The notes under the pieces are model-generated. The model was not told where the DNA came from. It was given only the letters and a program-made list of their open reading frames with translations, and did not search any database. DNA of 64,000 bases from Streptomyces bacillaris. GTDB lineage: Bacteria; Actinomycetota; Actinomycetes; Streptomycetales; Streptomycetaceae. The stretch spans positions 1,054,001 through 1,118,000 of the forward strand of contig NZ_CP029378.1 in the NCBI RefSeq assembly GCF_003268675.1, written 5' to 3'. Within the stretch, counting starts at the first letter, position 1. The number at the start of each line of letters is the position of its first letter. Below are positions 54,419 through 63,645 of the stretch, piece after piece. The translations under genes and the position numbers were made by a program.

Positions 54419-55249
54419 ATGGGCGACGTACCCGTTCATACGCTCAACGACTCCACCACTCTCCCGGCGGTGGGCCTCGGTACCTATCCGCTGGACGACA
54501 CGGAGGCGGAGGAGGCCGTCGCGGGAGCCCTGGACCTCGGCTACCGGCTCATCGACACCGCCCTCAACTACGGCAACGAGACCGGCACCGGCCGGGCCAT
54601 CGCCCGCAGCGGTGTCCCGCGCGAGGAGATCCGGCTGACCACGAAGGTGCCGGGGCGGCACCAGGGGTACGCGGAGACGCTCGCCTCGTTCGAGGAGTCG
54701 CGGGCCCGCCTCGGCGTCGAGTACGTCGACCTGTATCTGATCCACTGGCCGCTCCCCCATGTCGACAAGTACGTCGAGACCTGGAAGGCGATGATCCGGC
54801 TGCGCGAGGACGGTCTCGTCCGGTCCATCGGCGTCTCCAACTTCACCGCCGCCCATCTGGAGCGGCTGGAGCGCGAGACGGGCGTGCTGCCGTCGGTCAA
54901 CCAGATCGAGATGCATCCGCTGCTCCCGCAGGAGGAGTTGCGGGCGGTGCACGCGGCGAAGGGCATCGTCACGGAGGCCTGGAGCCCGCTGGCCCGGGGC
55001 CGGGAGGTGCTGGAGGACCCGTCCACGGTGGCGATCGCCGAGGACCACGGGGTGACACCGGGGCAGGTGGTGCTGCGGTGGCACACGCAGCTCGGGGCGG
55101 TGCCGATCCCCAAGTCGGCCGATCCGGGGCGGCAGCGGGAGAACCTGGACCTGTTCGGCTTCGAGCTGACGGCCCAGGAGCTGACCACGATCGCATCGGG
55201 GCGGCAACGGCGCTTCGGCGGCGACCCGGACACCCACGAGGAATTCTGA
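54419..55249 (+). CDS. Aldo/keto reductase
   Basis: 276 residues from ATG 54419, behind GAAGGA. Motifs: GLGTYPLDDTEAEEAV, LIDTALNYGNE (catalytic Asp, Tyr), TTKVPGRH (Lys), YLIHWPLP (His) and VPIPKSADPGRQREN (NADPH site). The catalytic tetrad Asp-Tyr-Lys-His is complete. It resembles 2,5-diketo-D-gluconate reductase-type AKRs. Confidence 0.92.
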   Translation: MGDVPVHTLNDSTTLPAVGLGTYPLDDTEAEEAVAGALDLGYRLIDTALNYGNETGTGRAIARSGVPREEIRLTTKVPGRHQGYAETLASFEESRARLGVEYVDLYLIHWPLPHVDKYVETWKAMIRLREDGLVRSIGVSNFTAAHLERLERETGVLPSVNQIEMHPLLPQEELRAVHAAKGIVTEAWSPLARGREVLEDPSTVAIAEDHGVTPGQVVLRWHTQLGAVPIPKSADPGRQRENLDLFGFELTAQELTTIASGRQRRFGGDPDTHEEF

Positions 55250-55262
55250 GCGGCGGACGTAC

Positions 55263-55328
55263 GGGCCTGTGGTGTTGCGGGCGGGCCTGTGGTGTTCCGG
55301 CAGGCCTGTGGCCTGTGGTATTGCGGGC
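55263..55328. repeat. 20-bp direct repeats after the aldo/keto reductase gene
   Basis: Units gggcctgtggtgttgcgggc (55263-55282), a near copy at 55283-55302, and a third at 55309-55328 after an 8-nt partial copy. Non-coding, between the reductase stop and the convergent terminator. Confidence 0.7.
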
Positions 55329-55373
55329 GGCGGACGGGGCTGTTGTGTGCCGAGCCGCCGCCGTTACGGGCCC

Positions 55374-55412
55374 GTGGGCCACCGCGATCCCCCAGTGATC
55401 GCGGCGGCCCAC
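55374..55412. terminator. Convergent terminator between the aldo/keto reductase and allantoicase genes
   Basis: 16-bp inverted repeat, 15 matched: gtgggccaccgcgatc (55374-55389) and gatcgcggcggcccac (55397-55412), loop ccccagt. Confidence 0.85.
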
Positions 55413-55428
55413 CGGTCGTCGTCCGCTG

Positions 55429-56549
55429 TCAGCCGCCCAGCTCCCGGTGGCGGGCCGCCAGGGTGTCGGCGCCGGCCTCGGTGAGGGAGCCGTACAGCCG
55501 CAGCCGGGAGATCCCGCCGTCCGGGAAGATGTCGATCCGTACGTGGGTGGCGCGCACCGGGCCGTCCAGTACGAAGCGGTGGTTGGTGTCGGGCTGGAGC
55601 CGGGTCCGGGGCAGGATCTCCGACCAGTCGCCGTCCTCCCCGTCCCGTACCGAGAGGCTCGCCCAGCCCGCCGAGTTGCCCTTGAGGTAGGCGGTGTCGA
55701 TCTCGACGGCCCGGGTCTCGGACTGCGCGGCGAGGCGGTAGCGGATCCAGTCGTTGCCCCGGTCGCGCCGGCGGCGGGTCTCCCAGCCGTCGTCCATCTT
55801 GCGGGAGCGGCCGGGCTGGATGGTGTTGGTGGCCGGGGAGTAGAAGCGGTCGGAGGCGTCCTCGACCTGGCCGCCGTTCTCCAGGGCGGCGAGGTCGAAC
55901 GTGCCGAGGGCGGCGAGCCAGGCGGGGTCCGGGGCGACCTCCCCGTACACGCGCAGCCGGGCGATCCCGCCGTCCGGGTGCTGGTTGATCCGCAGGTGGG
56001 TGAAGCGCTGCTCGGCGTCGACGGCGAACCCGTTGGCCGCGTGGCCGCCGACCGGGGTGCGCGGGACGAGGACCATCCACTTCACGTCGGGGGCGAGGAG
56101 GTCCTCGGGGACGGGGAGCCGGGGAGGGACGCGCCCTCCACGGAGACGGCCTGCGGGTAGTTGCCCCGGAAGTGGGCGGTGTCCAGGACGATGCCCCGGA
56201 TGACCCCGGGGGCGCCGAGGCGGACGAGGGCCCAGTCGTGGTCGTCGGGGGTGGGGTGCGGTTCGGCGGCGCTCACCCCGCGTCGACGGCGGGTCTCCCA
56301 GCCGTCCATGATCTTGCCCTTGTGGCCGAAGTGCTCCGGGTCGAAGACGGCGGGCTCGGGCTTCAGCAGGTTCTCGCGCTCCGCGAAGAACTCGTCGTTG
56401 GCGGCGATGACCCCGGCGCCGAGGCGCCGGTCGGCCAGGTCGACGAGGTGGGTGAAGGGGAAGTCGGCGGTGCGGTGGTCGGCGTACGGGTCGCCGCCCG
56501 CGTACGGGAGGGCGTCACCGGTGAAGCGGGGTATCTCGGCGTCCGTCAT
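55429..56549 (-). pseudogene. alc: Allantoicase, interrupted by a single-base frameshift
   Basis: The N-terminal repeat starts at ATG 56549 (MTDAEIPRFTGDALPYAGGD, then GKIMDGWETRRRRG, LGAPGVIRGIVLDTAHFRGNYP). It runs out of frame after VSVEGASLP. The C-terminal repeat continues in another frame (EDLLAPDVKWMVLVPRTP, then KMDDGWETRRRRDRGNDW, VEIDTAYLKGNSAGW) to 55429. One extra C in the run at 56121-56124 would give an uninterrupted protein of about 373 residues, the usual allantoicase length, with both DGWETRRRR repeats. The enzyme hydrolyses allantoate to ureidoglycolate and urea. It is the second gene after allantoinase in the operon. As read it is inactive, but a homopolymer sequencing error is quite possible. 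Confidence 0.85.
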
Positions 56550-56614
56550 GGGTGAGGGGTCCTTTCGGGGACGGTCGGTGGCCGCGTACGAGGGCGGGCG
56601 GCCGGATGACGCGG

Positions 56615-57958
56615 TCAGCGGTCCCGCTCCAGGAGGCGGCCGGTGGGCTCGGCGAGTTCGCCGTCGGCGGCGATGCGGACCCCCCGCAGCCAGCTGGAGC
56701 GCACCACGCCGTGCAGGGTCTTTCCGGCGTAGGCGGTGACCTGGTTGCGGTGGAACAGTTCGGCGGGGTCGACCGTGAACGTCGCCTCGGGGGCGAGCAC
56801 CGCGAAGTCCGCGTCGCGTCCGGCCTCGATGGCGCCCTTGCGGCTCAGCCCGGCCAGCTCCGCCGGGGCGGCGGACATCCAGCGGGCGACGTCGTCCAGG
56901 GAGTGGCCGCGCCTGCGGGCCTCGGTCCAGATGGCGGGCAGGCCTAGCTGGAGGGAGGAGATCCCGCCCCAGGCCGAGGCGAAGTCCGGGGTCTTGAGGT
57001 CCGTGGTGCACGGCGAGTGGTCGCTGACGATGCAGTCGATCGTGCCGTCCGCGAGCCCGGCCCACAGGACGTCCTGGTTGGCGGCCTCGCGGATGGGCGG
57101 GCAGCACTTGAACTCCGTGGCCCCGTCCGGGACTTCCTCGGCGGTGAGGGTGAGGAAGTGCGGGCAGGACTCGACGGTGACGCGGACACCCTCGCGCTTC
57201 GCTGCGGCGATCAGCGGCAGGGCATCGGAGGACGACAGATGCAGGACGTGGACGCGGGCGTTCAGCCGTTTGGCATGGGCGATGAGCCCTTCGATCGCGG
57301 TGTTCTCGGCGTCGCGCGGGCGGGAGGCGAGGAAGTCGGCGTAGGCGGGGCCGGGACGCTGCGGGGCGTCGGCCAGATGGTGCGGGTCCTCGGCGTGGAC
57401 GATGAGCAGTCCGCCGAATCCGGCGATCTCCGCCATGGAGCGGGCCAGTTGCTCCTGGTCCAGCTCGGGGAACTCCTCCACCCCGGAGGGCGAGAGGAAG
57501 CACTTGAAGCCGAAGACCCCGGCCTCGTACAGCGGGCGCAGATCCTTGACGTTGGAGGGGATCGCCCCGCCCCAGAAGCCCGTGTCCACATGCGCCTTGG
57601 GGGCGGCGACCTGCTGCTTGATCCGCAGGTGTTCGACGGTGGTGGTCGGCGGGAGGGAGTTGAGCGGCATGTCCAGGAGCGTGGTGATCCCGCCGGCCGC
57701 CGCGGCGCGGGTGGCGGTCCAGAAGCCCTCCCACTCGGTGCGGCCGGGGTCGTTCACATGGACGTGGGTGTCGACCAGGCCCGGGAGCAGGACGTCGTCG
57801 CCCAGGTCCTCCAGGCGGGCGCCCGCGGGCACCTCGGTGTCGTACGGCAGGACCGCGTCGATGGTGCCGCCCGCGACGGCGACCGTCGCGGGGCGGGTGC
57901 CCTCGGGGGTGACGACGCGCGTCGAGCGCAGTACCAGGTTCACGTCCGGACCGGACAC
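56615..57958 (-). CDS. allB: Allantoinase
   Basis: 447 residues from GTG 57958, which has AAGGAG six bases upstream; the longer GTG 57985 start is unlikely. Cyclic amidohydrolase fold with metal ligands HVH (His65, His67), [11 protein letters not shown] (the carboxylated-lysine region), VHAEDP, LHLSS and DHSP. Converts allantoin to allantoate in purine catabolism. It leads the operon with allantoicase and lies behind a palindrome that overlaps its promoter region. Confidence 0.94.
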   Translation of the reverse strand: MSGPDVNLVLRSTRVVTPEGTRPATVAVAGGTIDAVLPYDTEVPAGARLEDLGDDVLLPGLVDTHVHVNDPGRTEWEGFWTATRAAAAGGITTLLDMPLNSLPPTTTVEHLRIKQQVAAPKAHVDTGFWGGAIPSNVKDLRPLYEAGVFGFKCFLSPSGVEEFPELDQEQLARSMAEIAGFGGLLIVHAEDPHHLADAPQRPGPAYADFLASRPRDAENTAIEGLIAHAKRLNARVHVLHLSSSDALPLIAAAKREGVRVTVESCPHFLTLTAEEVPDGATEFKCCPPIREAANQDVLWAGLADGTIDCIVSDHSPCTTDLKTPDFASAWGGISSLQLGLPAIWTEARRRGHSLDDVARWMSAAPAELAGLSRKGAIEAGRDADFAVLAPEATFTVDPAELFHRNQVTAYAGKTLHGVVRSSWLRGVRIAADGELAEPTGRLLERDR

Positions 57959-57992
57959 CCAATGCTCCTTCGTTCCAGGAATCACTCCAGGA

Positions 57993-58011
57993 ATTCAACG
58001 AACTGTTGAAT
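57993..58011. promoter_or_regulatory. Palindromic operator attcaac-n5-gttgaat upstream of allB
   Basis: attcaacgaactgttgaat, 7-bp arms with a 5-nt centre, 35 bp upstream of the allantoinase GTG. The divergent IclR-type gene starts at 58318. The rest of the 306-bp gap (58012-58317) has an A/T-rich stretch at 58106-58135 (tttccacaaagtaaaag) that may be the regulator's own promoter; no gene is present there. Confidence 0.65.
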
Positions 58012-58317
58012 CTGCCCAGGAGTCTTCACTCGGGAACCACCCTCGTCAAGACCCCACCCTCCTCCACGGAGGGCGGGCAGGCAGCCGCAGTGGATCGACT
58101 GGAGGTTTCCACAAAGTAAAAGTCGAATTTCGGAGCGCGGAACGTAGCATGGGCCAGGAGAGGCCGCACCGCACCGCCGCACCGACCGCCGCCACACCGT
58201 CGGCACCGGGACAAAACAGCCCCTGACCGGCACGGACGCCGGGCGGACAGCTGTGGGCCGATCGGGCGGCGCCCGGTAGGCTGCTGCCTTGCCTTCCGCT
58301 TCGAAAGGACCGTTGAC

Positions 58318-59118
58318 GTGCCGCCGTCCCACGCCAGCACAGCCGACTCCAAGCCCTCCGGTGCCAGCGGCGGGGTGCAGTCGCTCGAGCGCGCCTTCGA
58401 CCTCCTGGAGCGGATGGCCGACGCCGGGGGCGAGGTCGGGCTGAGCGAGCTGTCCGCCAGCAGCGGTCTGCCCCTGCCGACCATCCACCGGCTGATGCGC
58501 ACGCTCGTCGTCTGCGGTTACGTACGCCAGCAGCCCAACCGCCGCTACGCCCTCGGCCCCCGCCTGATCCGGCTGGGCGAGTCCGCCTCCCGGCTGCTCG
58601 GCACCTGGGCCCGCCCCTACCTCCAGCGGCTGGTCGAGGAGACCGGTGAAACCGCCAACATGGCGCTGCTGGACGGCGACGAGATCGTGTACGTCGCCCA
58701 GGTACCGTCCAAGCACTCGATGCGGATGTTCACCGAGGTCGGCCGCCGGGTCCTCCCGCACTCCACGGGTGTGGGCAAGGCGCTCCTGGCCGACACCCCG
58801 GCCGACGAGGTCCGCGCGCTCCTCGCCCGGACCGGGATGCCGGCCGCCACCGAGAAGACGATCACCACCCCGGAAGGCTTCCTGGACGCCCTGGAGCAGG
58901 TGCGCCGGGCGGGGTACGCGGTGGACGACAACGAGCAGGAGATCGGCGTCCGCTGCCTGGCGGTCTCCGTGCCCAACTCCCCCACCTCGGCCGCGCTCTC
59001 CATCTCGGGCCCGGCGGGCCGGGTCACGGAGCAGGCGACGGAGCGGATCGTGCCGATCCTCCAGCAGGTCGCCAAGGAGCTGTCGGACGCGCTGGCGAGC
59101 AACGGGACGGCGGGCTGA
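58318..59118 (+). CDS. allR: IclR-family regulator of allantoin catabolism (AllR-like)
   Basis: 266 residues, GTG 58318 behind AAAGGA. The N-terminal winged HTH has GVQSLERAFDLLERMAD, VGLSELSASSGLPLPTIHRLMRTLVVCGYV. The C-terminal IclR effector domain has VLPHSTGVGKALLAD and GVRCLAVSVPNSPTSAALSISGP. It is divergent from allB, and the palindrome near allB is a suitable target. By analogy with Streptomyces AllR it would repress allB-alc until an allantoin or glyoxylate-type ligand binds. The gene name rests on context. Confidence 0.85.
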   Translation: MPPSHASTADSKPSGASGGVQSLERAFDLLERMADAGGEVGLSELSASSGLPLPTIHRLMRTLVVCGYVRQQPNRRYALGPRLIRLGESASRLLGTWARPYLQRLVEETGETANMALLDGDEIVYVAQVPSKHSMRMFTEVGRRVLPHSTGVGKALLADTPADEVRALLARTGMPAATEKTITTPEGFLDALEQVRRAGYAVDDNEQEIGVRCLAVSVPNSPTSAALSISGPAGRVTEQATERIVPILQQVAKELSDALASNGTAG

Positions 59119-59153
59119 GCGCCGCTCCCGTACGGTCGGCGGACGGCTGATCC

Positions 59154-59837
59154 CTAGAGGGCCTCCGCCGGTACCGTCAGCCGTCCGTCGTCCATCGTCA
59201 CCGTGCGGTCCATCCGGTCCAGGTGCGCCAGGTCGTGCGTGACCAGCACCGTGGCGGTGGCGCGCTCCCGGGTCAGGGTGACCAGCAGGTCCAGCACGGC
59301 GGCCCCGCGCTCGTGGTCGAGGGCGCTGGTCGGCTCGTCGACGAGGAGCACCTCGGGCTCGTTCATCAGGGCGCGGGCGATGTTGATCCGCTGGCGCTGA
59401 CCGCCCGAGAGCTGGTGCGGCCGCCGGTCCGCCCGGTCGGCCAGGCCCACCGCGTCCAGCAGCTCCAGCGCCCGGCGGCGGGCCTCCCGGGTCCGGCCGC
59501 CCGCCAGGTGGGCCATCACCTGGAGCTGCTCGGCGGCGGTGAGCGAGGGCAGCAGGTTGGGCTGCTGGAACACGATCCCTATGTGCTCCCGGCGCAGGGC
59601 CGCCCGCGCCGCCGGGGTGAGCGGGCCCGTCCGCGTACCGGCCACGACGACCTCGCCGGAGTCCGGGGTGACCAGGGTCGCGGCGGCGGCCAGCAGGCTG
59701 GACTTGCCCGAGCCCGACGGTCCGACGACGGCGGTGAGCGTGCCCGCCGGGACCTCCAGCGAGACCCGGTCCAGGGCGGTGAGCCGGCCCTCGCCGTCCG
59801 GGTAGGTGAGGGTCACGTCGGTGAGGGTGAGCGTCAT
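59154..59837 (-). CDS. ABC transporter ATPase (LolD/MacB type)
   Basis: 227 residues. Walker [11 protein letters not shown]-loop VFQQPNLLPSL, signature LSGGQRQRINIARAL, Walker [15 protein letters not shown] and H-loop VLVTHDLAHL. ATG 59837 overlaps the permease stop as ATGA. It pairs with the FtsX-like permease to form an exporter or mechanotransmission complex. It converges on the allR gene with a 35-bp gap. Confidence 0.93.
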   Translation of the reverse strand: MTLTLTDVTLTYPDGEGRLTALDRVSLEVPAGTLTAVVGPSGSGKSSLLAAAATLVTPDSGEVVVAGTRTGPLTPAARAALRREHIGIVFQQPNLLPSLTAAEQLQVMAHLAGGRTREARRRALELLDAVGLADRADRRPHQLSGGQRQRINIARALMNEPEVLLVDEPTSALDHERGAAVLDLLVTLTRERATATVLVTHDLAHLDRMDRTVTMDDGRLTVPAEAL

Positions 59838-60916
59838 CGGGCACTCCCGAGTGCGGTGAGCGGGTCGACGGCGGTGATCCGCCGGATGGACAGGGCGGCG
59901 CCCAGGGCACCCAGGGCGATCATGATCACGGCCGGGACCAGGACGGTGGCCGGCTCCAGCACGAACGGCACCGGGCCCCCGTCGATCAGGACCCCGGCCC
60001 CGGCGGCGAGCGCGGTGCCGAGCCCCGTACCGATCACGAGCATCACCACGGCCTGCCCGAGCGCGTCCCGCAGGAGGTACGGGGTCGACGCGCCGAGCGC
60101 CTTCAGTACGGCCACGTCACCGCTGCGCTGGATGGTCCAGACGGTGAAGAACGCGCCGATGACGAGGGCGGAGATGGCGAAGAGGAAGCCGCGCATGAGC
60201 TGCAGCGAGCCGTTCTCGGCCTGGTAGGAGCCGATCGCGGTGAGCGAGTCGTCGAGGGAGAGCGTACGGGTCTCCGCCGCCTCGTCCCCGGCCGCCAGAT
60301 CGGCTCCGGCCGTGGTGGTCAGGGCGATCACGGTGGCCTGCTCGGCGGGTCCGGCGCCGTCGTGGCCGATCTGCTGCCAGTCGTCGAGCGTCGTCCAGAC
60401 GACGGGCGTGTGGCTGTACGAGGCGTCTCCCGCCACGGCGGCGACCTCACGCTCCACCCGGCCGAGCGCGATCTTGTCGCCGGGCGCCGCGCCCAGCTCC
60501 TCGGCCGCCTTCTCGGAGAGCACGACGCGCCCCGGGGCGATGCCCTCCGGTGCGAGCGTGCCGTCCGGTTCGGCGCCGAAGACGGAGACCGGGGCCGTAC
60601 GCTCACCGGCGGCGGTGGCGTTCAGGGTCCGGATGCCCAGCGGCTGGGCGGCCTCGATCCCGGGGCGGTCGGCCCAGGCCCGCCAGTCGTCCTCGCGGAC
60701 GGTGGAGTTGGTGAAGGACACCTCCTGGTCCCCGCGCGGGGCGGCGAACGCGAGGTGGTCGGCGTCGAGCCCGGTGACGGCCGAGATGTTCTCCCGGGCC
60801 AGACCGGCGGTCAGCCCGGACAACAGGCCCACGAGCAGCGTGATCAGGACCACGACCGACCCCATGAGCGCGAACCGGCCCTTGGCGAACCGGAGGTCTC
60901 TCCATGCGACGAACAT
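59834..60916 (-). CDS. FtsX-like ABC permease (MacB type)
   Basis: 360 residues. One N-terminal helix (about 17-40), a large extracellular domain (about 45-235), then three C-terminal helices with IQRSGDVAVLKALGASTPYLLRDALGQA, the conserved FtsX segment. It overlaps the ATPase gene by 4 nt. Divergent from a two-component system, an arrangement common for stress-responsive exporters of antibiotics or cell-wall agents. Confidence 0.92.
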   Translation of the reverse strand: MFVAWRDLRFAKGRFALMGSVVVLITLLVGLLSGLTAGLARENISAVTGLDADHLAFAAPRGDQEVSFTNSTVREDDWRAWADRPGIEAAQPLGIRTLNATAAGERTAPVSVFGAEPDGTLAPEGIAPGRVVLSEKAAEELGAAPGDKIALGRVEREVAAVAGDASYSHTPVVWTTLDDWQQIGHDGAGPAEQATVIALTTTAGADLAAGDEAAETRTLSLDDSLTAIGSYQAENGSLQLMRGFLFAISALVIGAFFTVWTIQRSGDVAVLKALGASTPYLLRDALGQAVVMLVIGTGLGTALAAGAGVLIDGGPVPFVLEPATVLVPAVIMIALGALGAALSIRRITAVDPLTALGSAR

Positions 60917-61026
60917 GCCTCCATCGTCGGCTGTCCGGGGCGGGCGGACATCGCGCGGGGGACGGTAGTCGGATCAAACTTTCGATTGACCGCGGCCGCG
61001 GGGACCGCGGCTACGCTGGACGGACC

Positions 61027-62376
61027 ATGGATTCGCGTTCGCACACCCCCGTCACCGCTGCCCTGCGGCTCTGCCTGCACGCCCTGCTGACGGGCCTGCT
61101 GGCCCTGGTGGCGGTACGTGCGGCGGGCGAGGGCGCACCGCACGCCGGGGCGGTGGCGGCGCTGGTGGTGGTGATGGCGGCGGTGTACGGGGCGGGGGCG
61201 GTGGCGGGGACGCGCGGGGGTGCGCCCGCGCGCTCGGGGACGCGTACCGCCGCCGTACGGCCGGAAGGCGGGGCGGAGGCTTGGGCGGGGGCGGAAACGG
61301 AGACGGAGACGGAGATGGAGACCGTACGGCCACGGGGCCGGGCGTTCTCCCCGTCCCTGCGCCCCGGGACCCGGGCCGTCGCCGTCTGGCTGGGCGGGCT
61401 CTGTGCGCTCTGGATCGTGCTGCTCGTGCTCTCCCCCGACGCCCTCTGGGTGGCCTTCCCGCTCTACTTCCTCCAGTTGCATCTGCTGCCCACCCGCTGG
61501 GGTGTGACCGCCGTTCTCGCCACCGCCGCGGCCGCGATCACCAGCTTCGTCGCGCACCGGCAGGAGATCGCCCCCGGCGCGTTCATCGGCCCGCTGCTCG
61601 GCGCGGCCGTCGCCATCGCCACCGTCCTCGGGTACGACGCCCTGTTCCGCGAGAGCGAGCGGCGCCGGGAGCTGATCGTGGAGCTGGTCGCCACCCGGGC
61701 GGAGCTGGCCGAGGCGGAGCGGACGGCGGGCACCCTCGCCGAGCGGGAACGCCTCGCGCGGGAGATCCACGACACCCTCGCCCAGGGGCTGTCCAGCATC
61801 CAGCTGCTCCTGCGCGCGGCCGAGCGCACGCTGCCCGGGGACGCCCCGGCCACCGCCCACGTCCGCGCCGCCCGGGAGGCCGCCCAGGCCAATCTGGCCG
61901 AGGCGCGTTCCTTCGTACGGGCGCTGACGCCGCCGGACCTGGAGCACGGTTCGCTGGCGGCCGCACTGGAGCGGCTCTGCGCCCGGACGACCGGGCCGGG
62001 GCTCACCGTACGGTTCGCGGTCAGCGGTACGCCGGTGGAGCTGCCGACGCCGTACGAGGTGGCGCTGCTGCGGACCGCCCAGTCGGCGCTGGCCAACACC
62101 GTGCGCCATGCGGGAGCGGGCCGGGCGGAGATCACGCTGAGTTTCATGGACACCTCCGTGGCGCTGGACGTCGTGGACGACGGCCGGGGGTTCGACCCGG
62201 CGGCGGTGCCGGTGGACGAGCGGGGCGACGGCGGTTTCGGACTGCCCGCGATGCGGTCGCGCGCCGCCACGCTGGGCGGCACGCTGAGCGTGGAGTCGGC
62301 GCCGGGCCAGGGCACGGCGCTGGCGGTCACGCTGCCGGTGGGGGGACCCGTCCTCGGAGAGGAGCGTGCCGCGTGA
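61027..62376 (+). CDS. Two-component sensor histidine kinase (HisKA_3)
   Basis: 449 residues from ATG 61027. Hydrophobic segments at about 12-32 and 42-60, then a charged low-complexity loop with a TETETEMET stretch (about 90-100), and three more helices to about 205. Phospho-acceptor His248 in EREIHDTLAQGLSSIQ-like sequence (EIHDTLAQGLSS). HATPase_c has TAQSALANTVRHAGA, DDGRGFDP and GGFGLPAMRSRAATLGG. Upstream TTGACC (60986-60991) and TACGCT (61012-61017) are present but 20 nt apart, longer than ideal. It is coupled to the regulator by GTGA. Confidence 0.92.
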   Translation: MDSRSHTPVTAALRLCLHALLTGLLALVAVRAAGEGAPHAGAVAALVVVMAAVYGAGAVAGTRGGAPARSGTRTAAVRPEGGAEAWAGAETETETEMETVRPRGRAFSPSLRPGTRAVAVWLGGLCALWIVLLVLSPDALWVAFPLYFLQLHLLPTRWGVTAVLATAAAAITSFVAHRQEIAPGAFIGPLLGAAVAIATVLGYDALFRESERRRELIVELVATRAELAEAERTAGTLAERERLAREIHDTLAQGLSSIQLLLRAAERTLPGDAPATAHVRAAREAAQANLAEARSFVRALTPPDLEHGSLAAALERLCARTTGPGLTVRFAVSGTPVELPTPYEVALLRTAQSALANTVRHAGAGRAEITLSFMDTSVALDVVDDGRGFDPAAVPVDERGDGGFGLPAMRSRAATLGGTLSVESAPGQGTALAVTLPVGGPVLGEERAA

Positions 62377-63011
62377 GCGACGCCATCCGGCTGCTGCTGG
62401 CGGACGACCACCCCGTCGTACGGGCGGGGCTGCGCGCGGTCCTGGACACCGAGCCGGACTTCCGGGTCGCGGGCGAGGCGGCCACCGCCGAGGAGGCCGT
62501 GGCGCTGGCGGCGGCAGGCGGCTTCGACGTCGTCCTGATGGACCTCCAGTTCGGTCCGGGCCCCGGAATGCACGGCTCCGAGGCCACGGCGGCGATCACC
62601 GCCGTCCCCGGCGGCCCCCGGGTCCTGATCCTCACCACGTACGACTCCGACGCGGACATCCTGGCGGCGGTGGAGGCGGGGGCGAGCGGCTATCTGCTGA
62701 AGGACGCGCCCCCGCAGGAGCTGGCGTCTGCTGTACGGACGGCCGCGGCGGGCCGCTCGGCGCTGGCGCCCTCGGTGGCGCACCGGCTGATGGACCGGAT
62801 GCGGACGCCCGCCGAGGCGCTGACGCGGCGGGAGCTGGAGGTGCTGCACCTGGTCGGGGAGGGGCTGTCGAACCTGCGCATCAGCAAGGAGCTGTTCCTG
62901 AGCCAGGCCACGGTCAAGTCCCACCTGGTGCACATCTACGCGAAGCTGGGCGTCGACTCTCGTACGGCCGCGGTCGCGGCGGCGACGGCCCGCAGGCTGA
63001 TCCGCCGCTGA
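62373..63011 (+). CDS. LuxR-family response regulator
   Basis: 212 residues, GTG 62373 overlapping the kinase stop (GTGA) with GAGGAG upstream. Receiver with DDHPVVRAG, phospho-Asp57 in VVLMDLQFGPG, and LLKDAPP. C-terminal HTH in LTRRELEVLHLVGEGLSNLRISKELFLSQATVKSHLVHIYAKLG. It probably controls the divergent ABC exporter. Confidence 0.93.
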   Translation: MSDAIRLLLADDHPVVRAGLRAVLDTEPDFRVAGEAATAEEAVALAAAGGFDVVLMDLQFGPGPGMHGSEATAAITAVPGGPRVLILTTYDSDADILAAVEAGASGYLLKDAPPQELASAVRTAAAGRSALAPSVAHRLMDRMRTPAEALTRRELEVLHLVGEGLSNLRISKELFLSQATVKSHLVHIYAKLGVDSRTAAVAAATARRLIRR

Positions 63012-63017
63012 GCCGAC

Positions 63018-63071
63018 CCGACCCGCTGGGTCCCGCCGACCCGCTGGGTCCCGCCGACCCGCTGAGTCCGG
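63018..63071. repeat. 18-bp tandem repeat, three units
   Basis: ccgacccgctgggtcccg at 63018-63035, an exact copy at 63036-63053, and a third with three changes at 63054-63071, directly after the response regulator stop. Each unit contains the self-complementary gacccgctgggtc, so it can form small hairpins. Confidence 0.85.
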
Positions 63072-63111
63072 CCGTCCCGCTGCCGAGCCGCGAGTCTCCG
63101 GTGCCGTGAGC

Positions 63112-63133
63112 CCCGGGCCGTCAACGGCCCGGG
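63112..63133. terminator. Convergent hairpin terminator
   Basis: 9-bp inverted repeat cccgggccg (63112-63120) / cggcccggg (63125-63133) with loop tcaa, between the response regulator (+) and the DUF5955 gene (-). Confidence 0.75.
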
Positions 63134-63140
63134 CCCACGC

Positions 63141-63455
63141 TCACCCGCGTGGCGGCTCCCCGAAGAGGTCCACCGCGTTGCGTACGTCGCGCAGGGCGGC
63201 GGCGAGGGCGCTGACCGAGCCGATCGACCCCGCGATCAGCAGTAACGAGCTGCGCATACGGGGGATCTCCACGTCCCCGCCGATGGCCATGGCATCGAGT
63301 GCCGCGAGCTCTTCCTCGGCGATGGGGCGGTCGGAGAACTCGTAGGAGAGGGAGGCCAGTTCGCGACGGAGCCGGGAGACGGCCGTACGCAGTTCCTCGA
63401 CCCGTGGGTCCTCGCCGCTGCCGGTGATCCGCTTCTGCCCGACGCTTCGCAACAC
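63141..63455 (-). CDS. DUF5955-family protein
   Basis: 104 residues from GTG 63455, preceded by GAGGGGGAG; a longer in-frame start at 63515 lacks such a site. It starts VLRSVGQKRITGSGEDPRVEEL, has an N-terminal helix rich in Arg/Glu (EELRTAVSRLRRELA) and ends SSLLLIAGSIGSVSALAAALRDVRNAVDLFGEPP. I associate this with DUF5955; the function is unknown. No signal peptide or enzyme motif. Confidence 0.75.
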   Translation of the reverse strand: MLRSVGQKRITGSGEDPRVEELRTAVSRLRRELASLSYEFSDRPIAEEELAALDAMAIGGDVEIPRMRSSLLLIAGSIGSVSALAAALRDVRNAVDLFGEPPRG

Positions 63456-63645
63456 AGCACTCCCCCTCGCACGTCCTTGTGCCGGTGTGACCCCCGAACC
63501 CCGGGCCGTGGCCAAGTACCTGGGTTCGTCCGCAAGTTAACGCCATGACAGGCAGTGCGCGCCACTCCACGGACAGAAATCAGGGTGACCCCTGAGAGTG
63601 ACATGCGTGTCGCGTGTGCGAACGGCTCGGTGGTATCCAGGGCTC

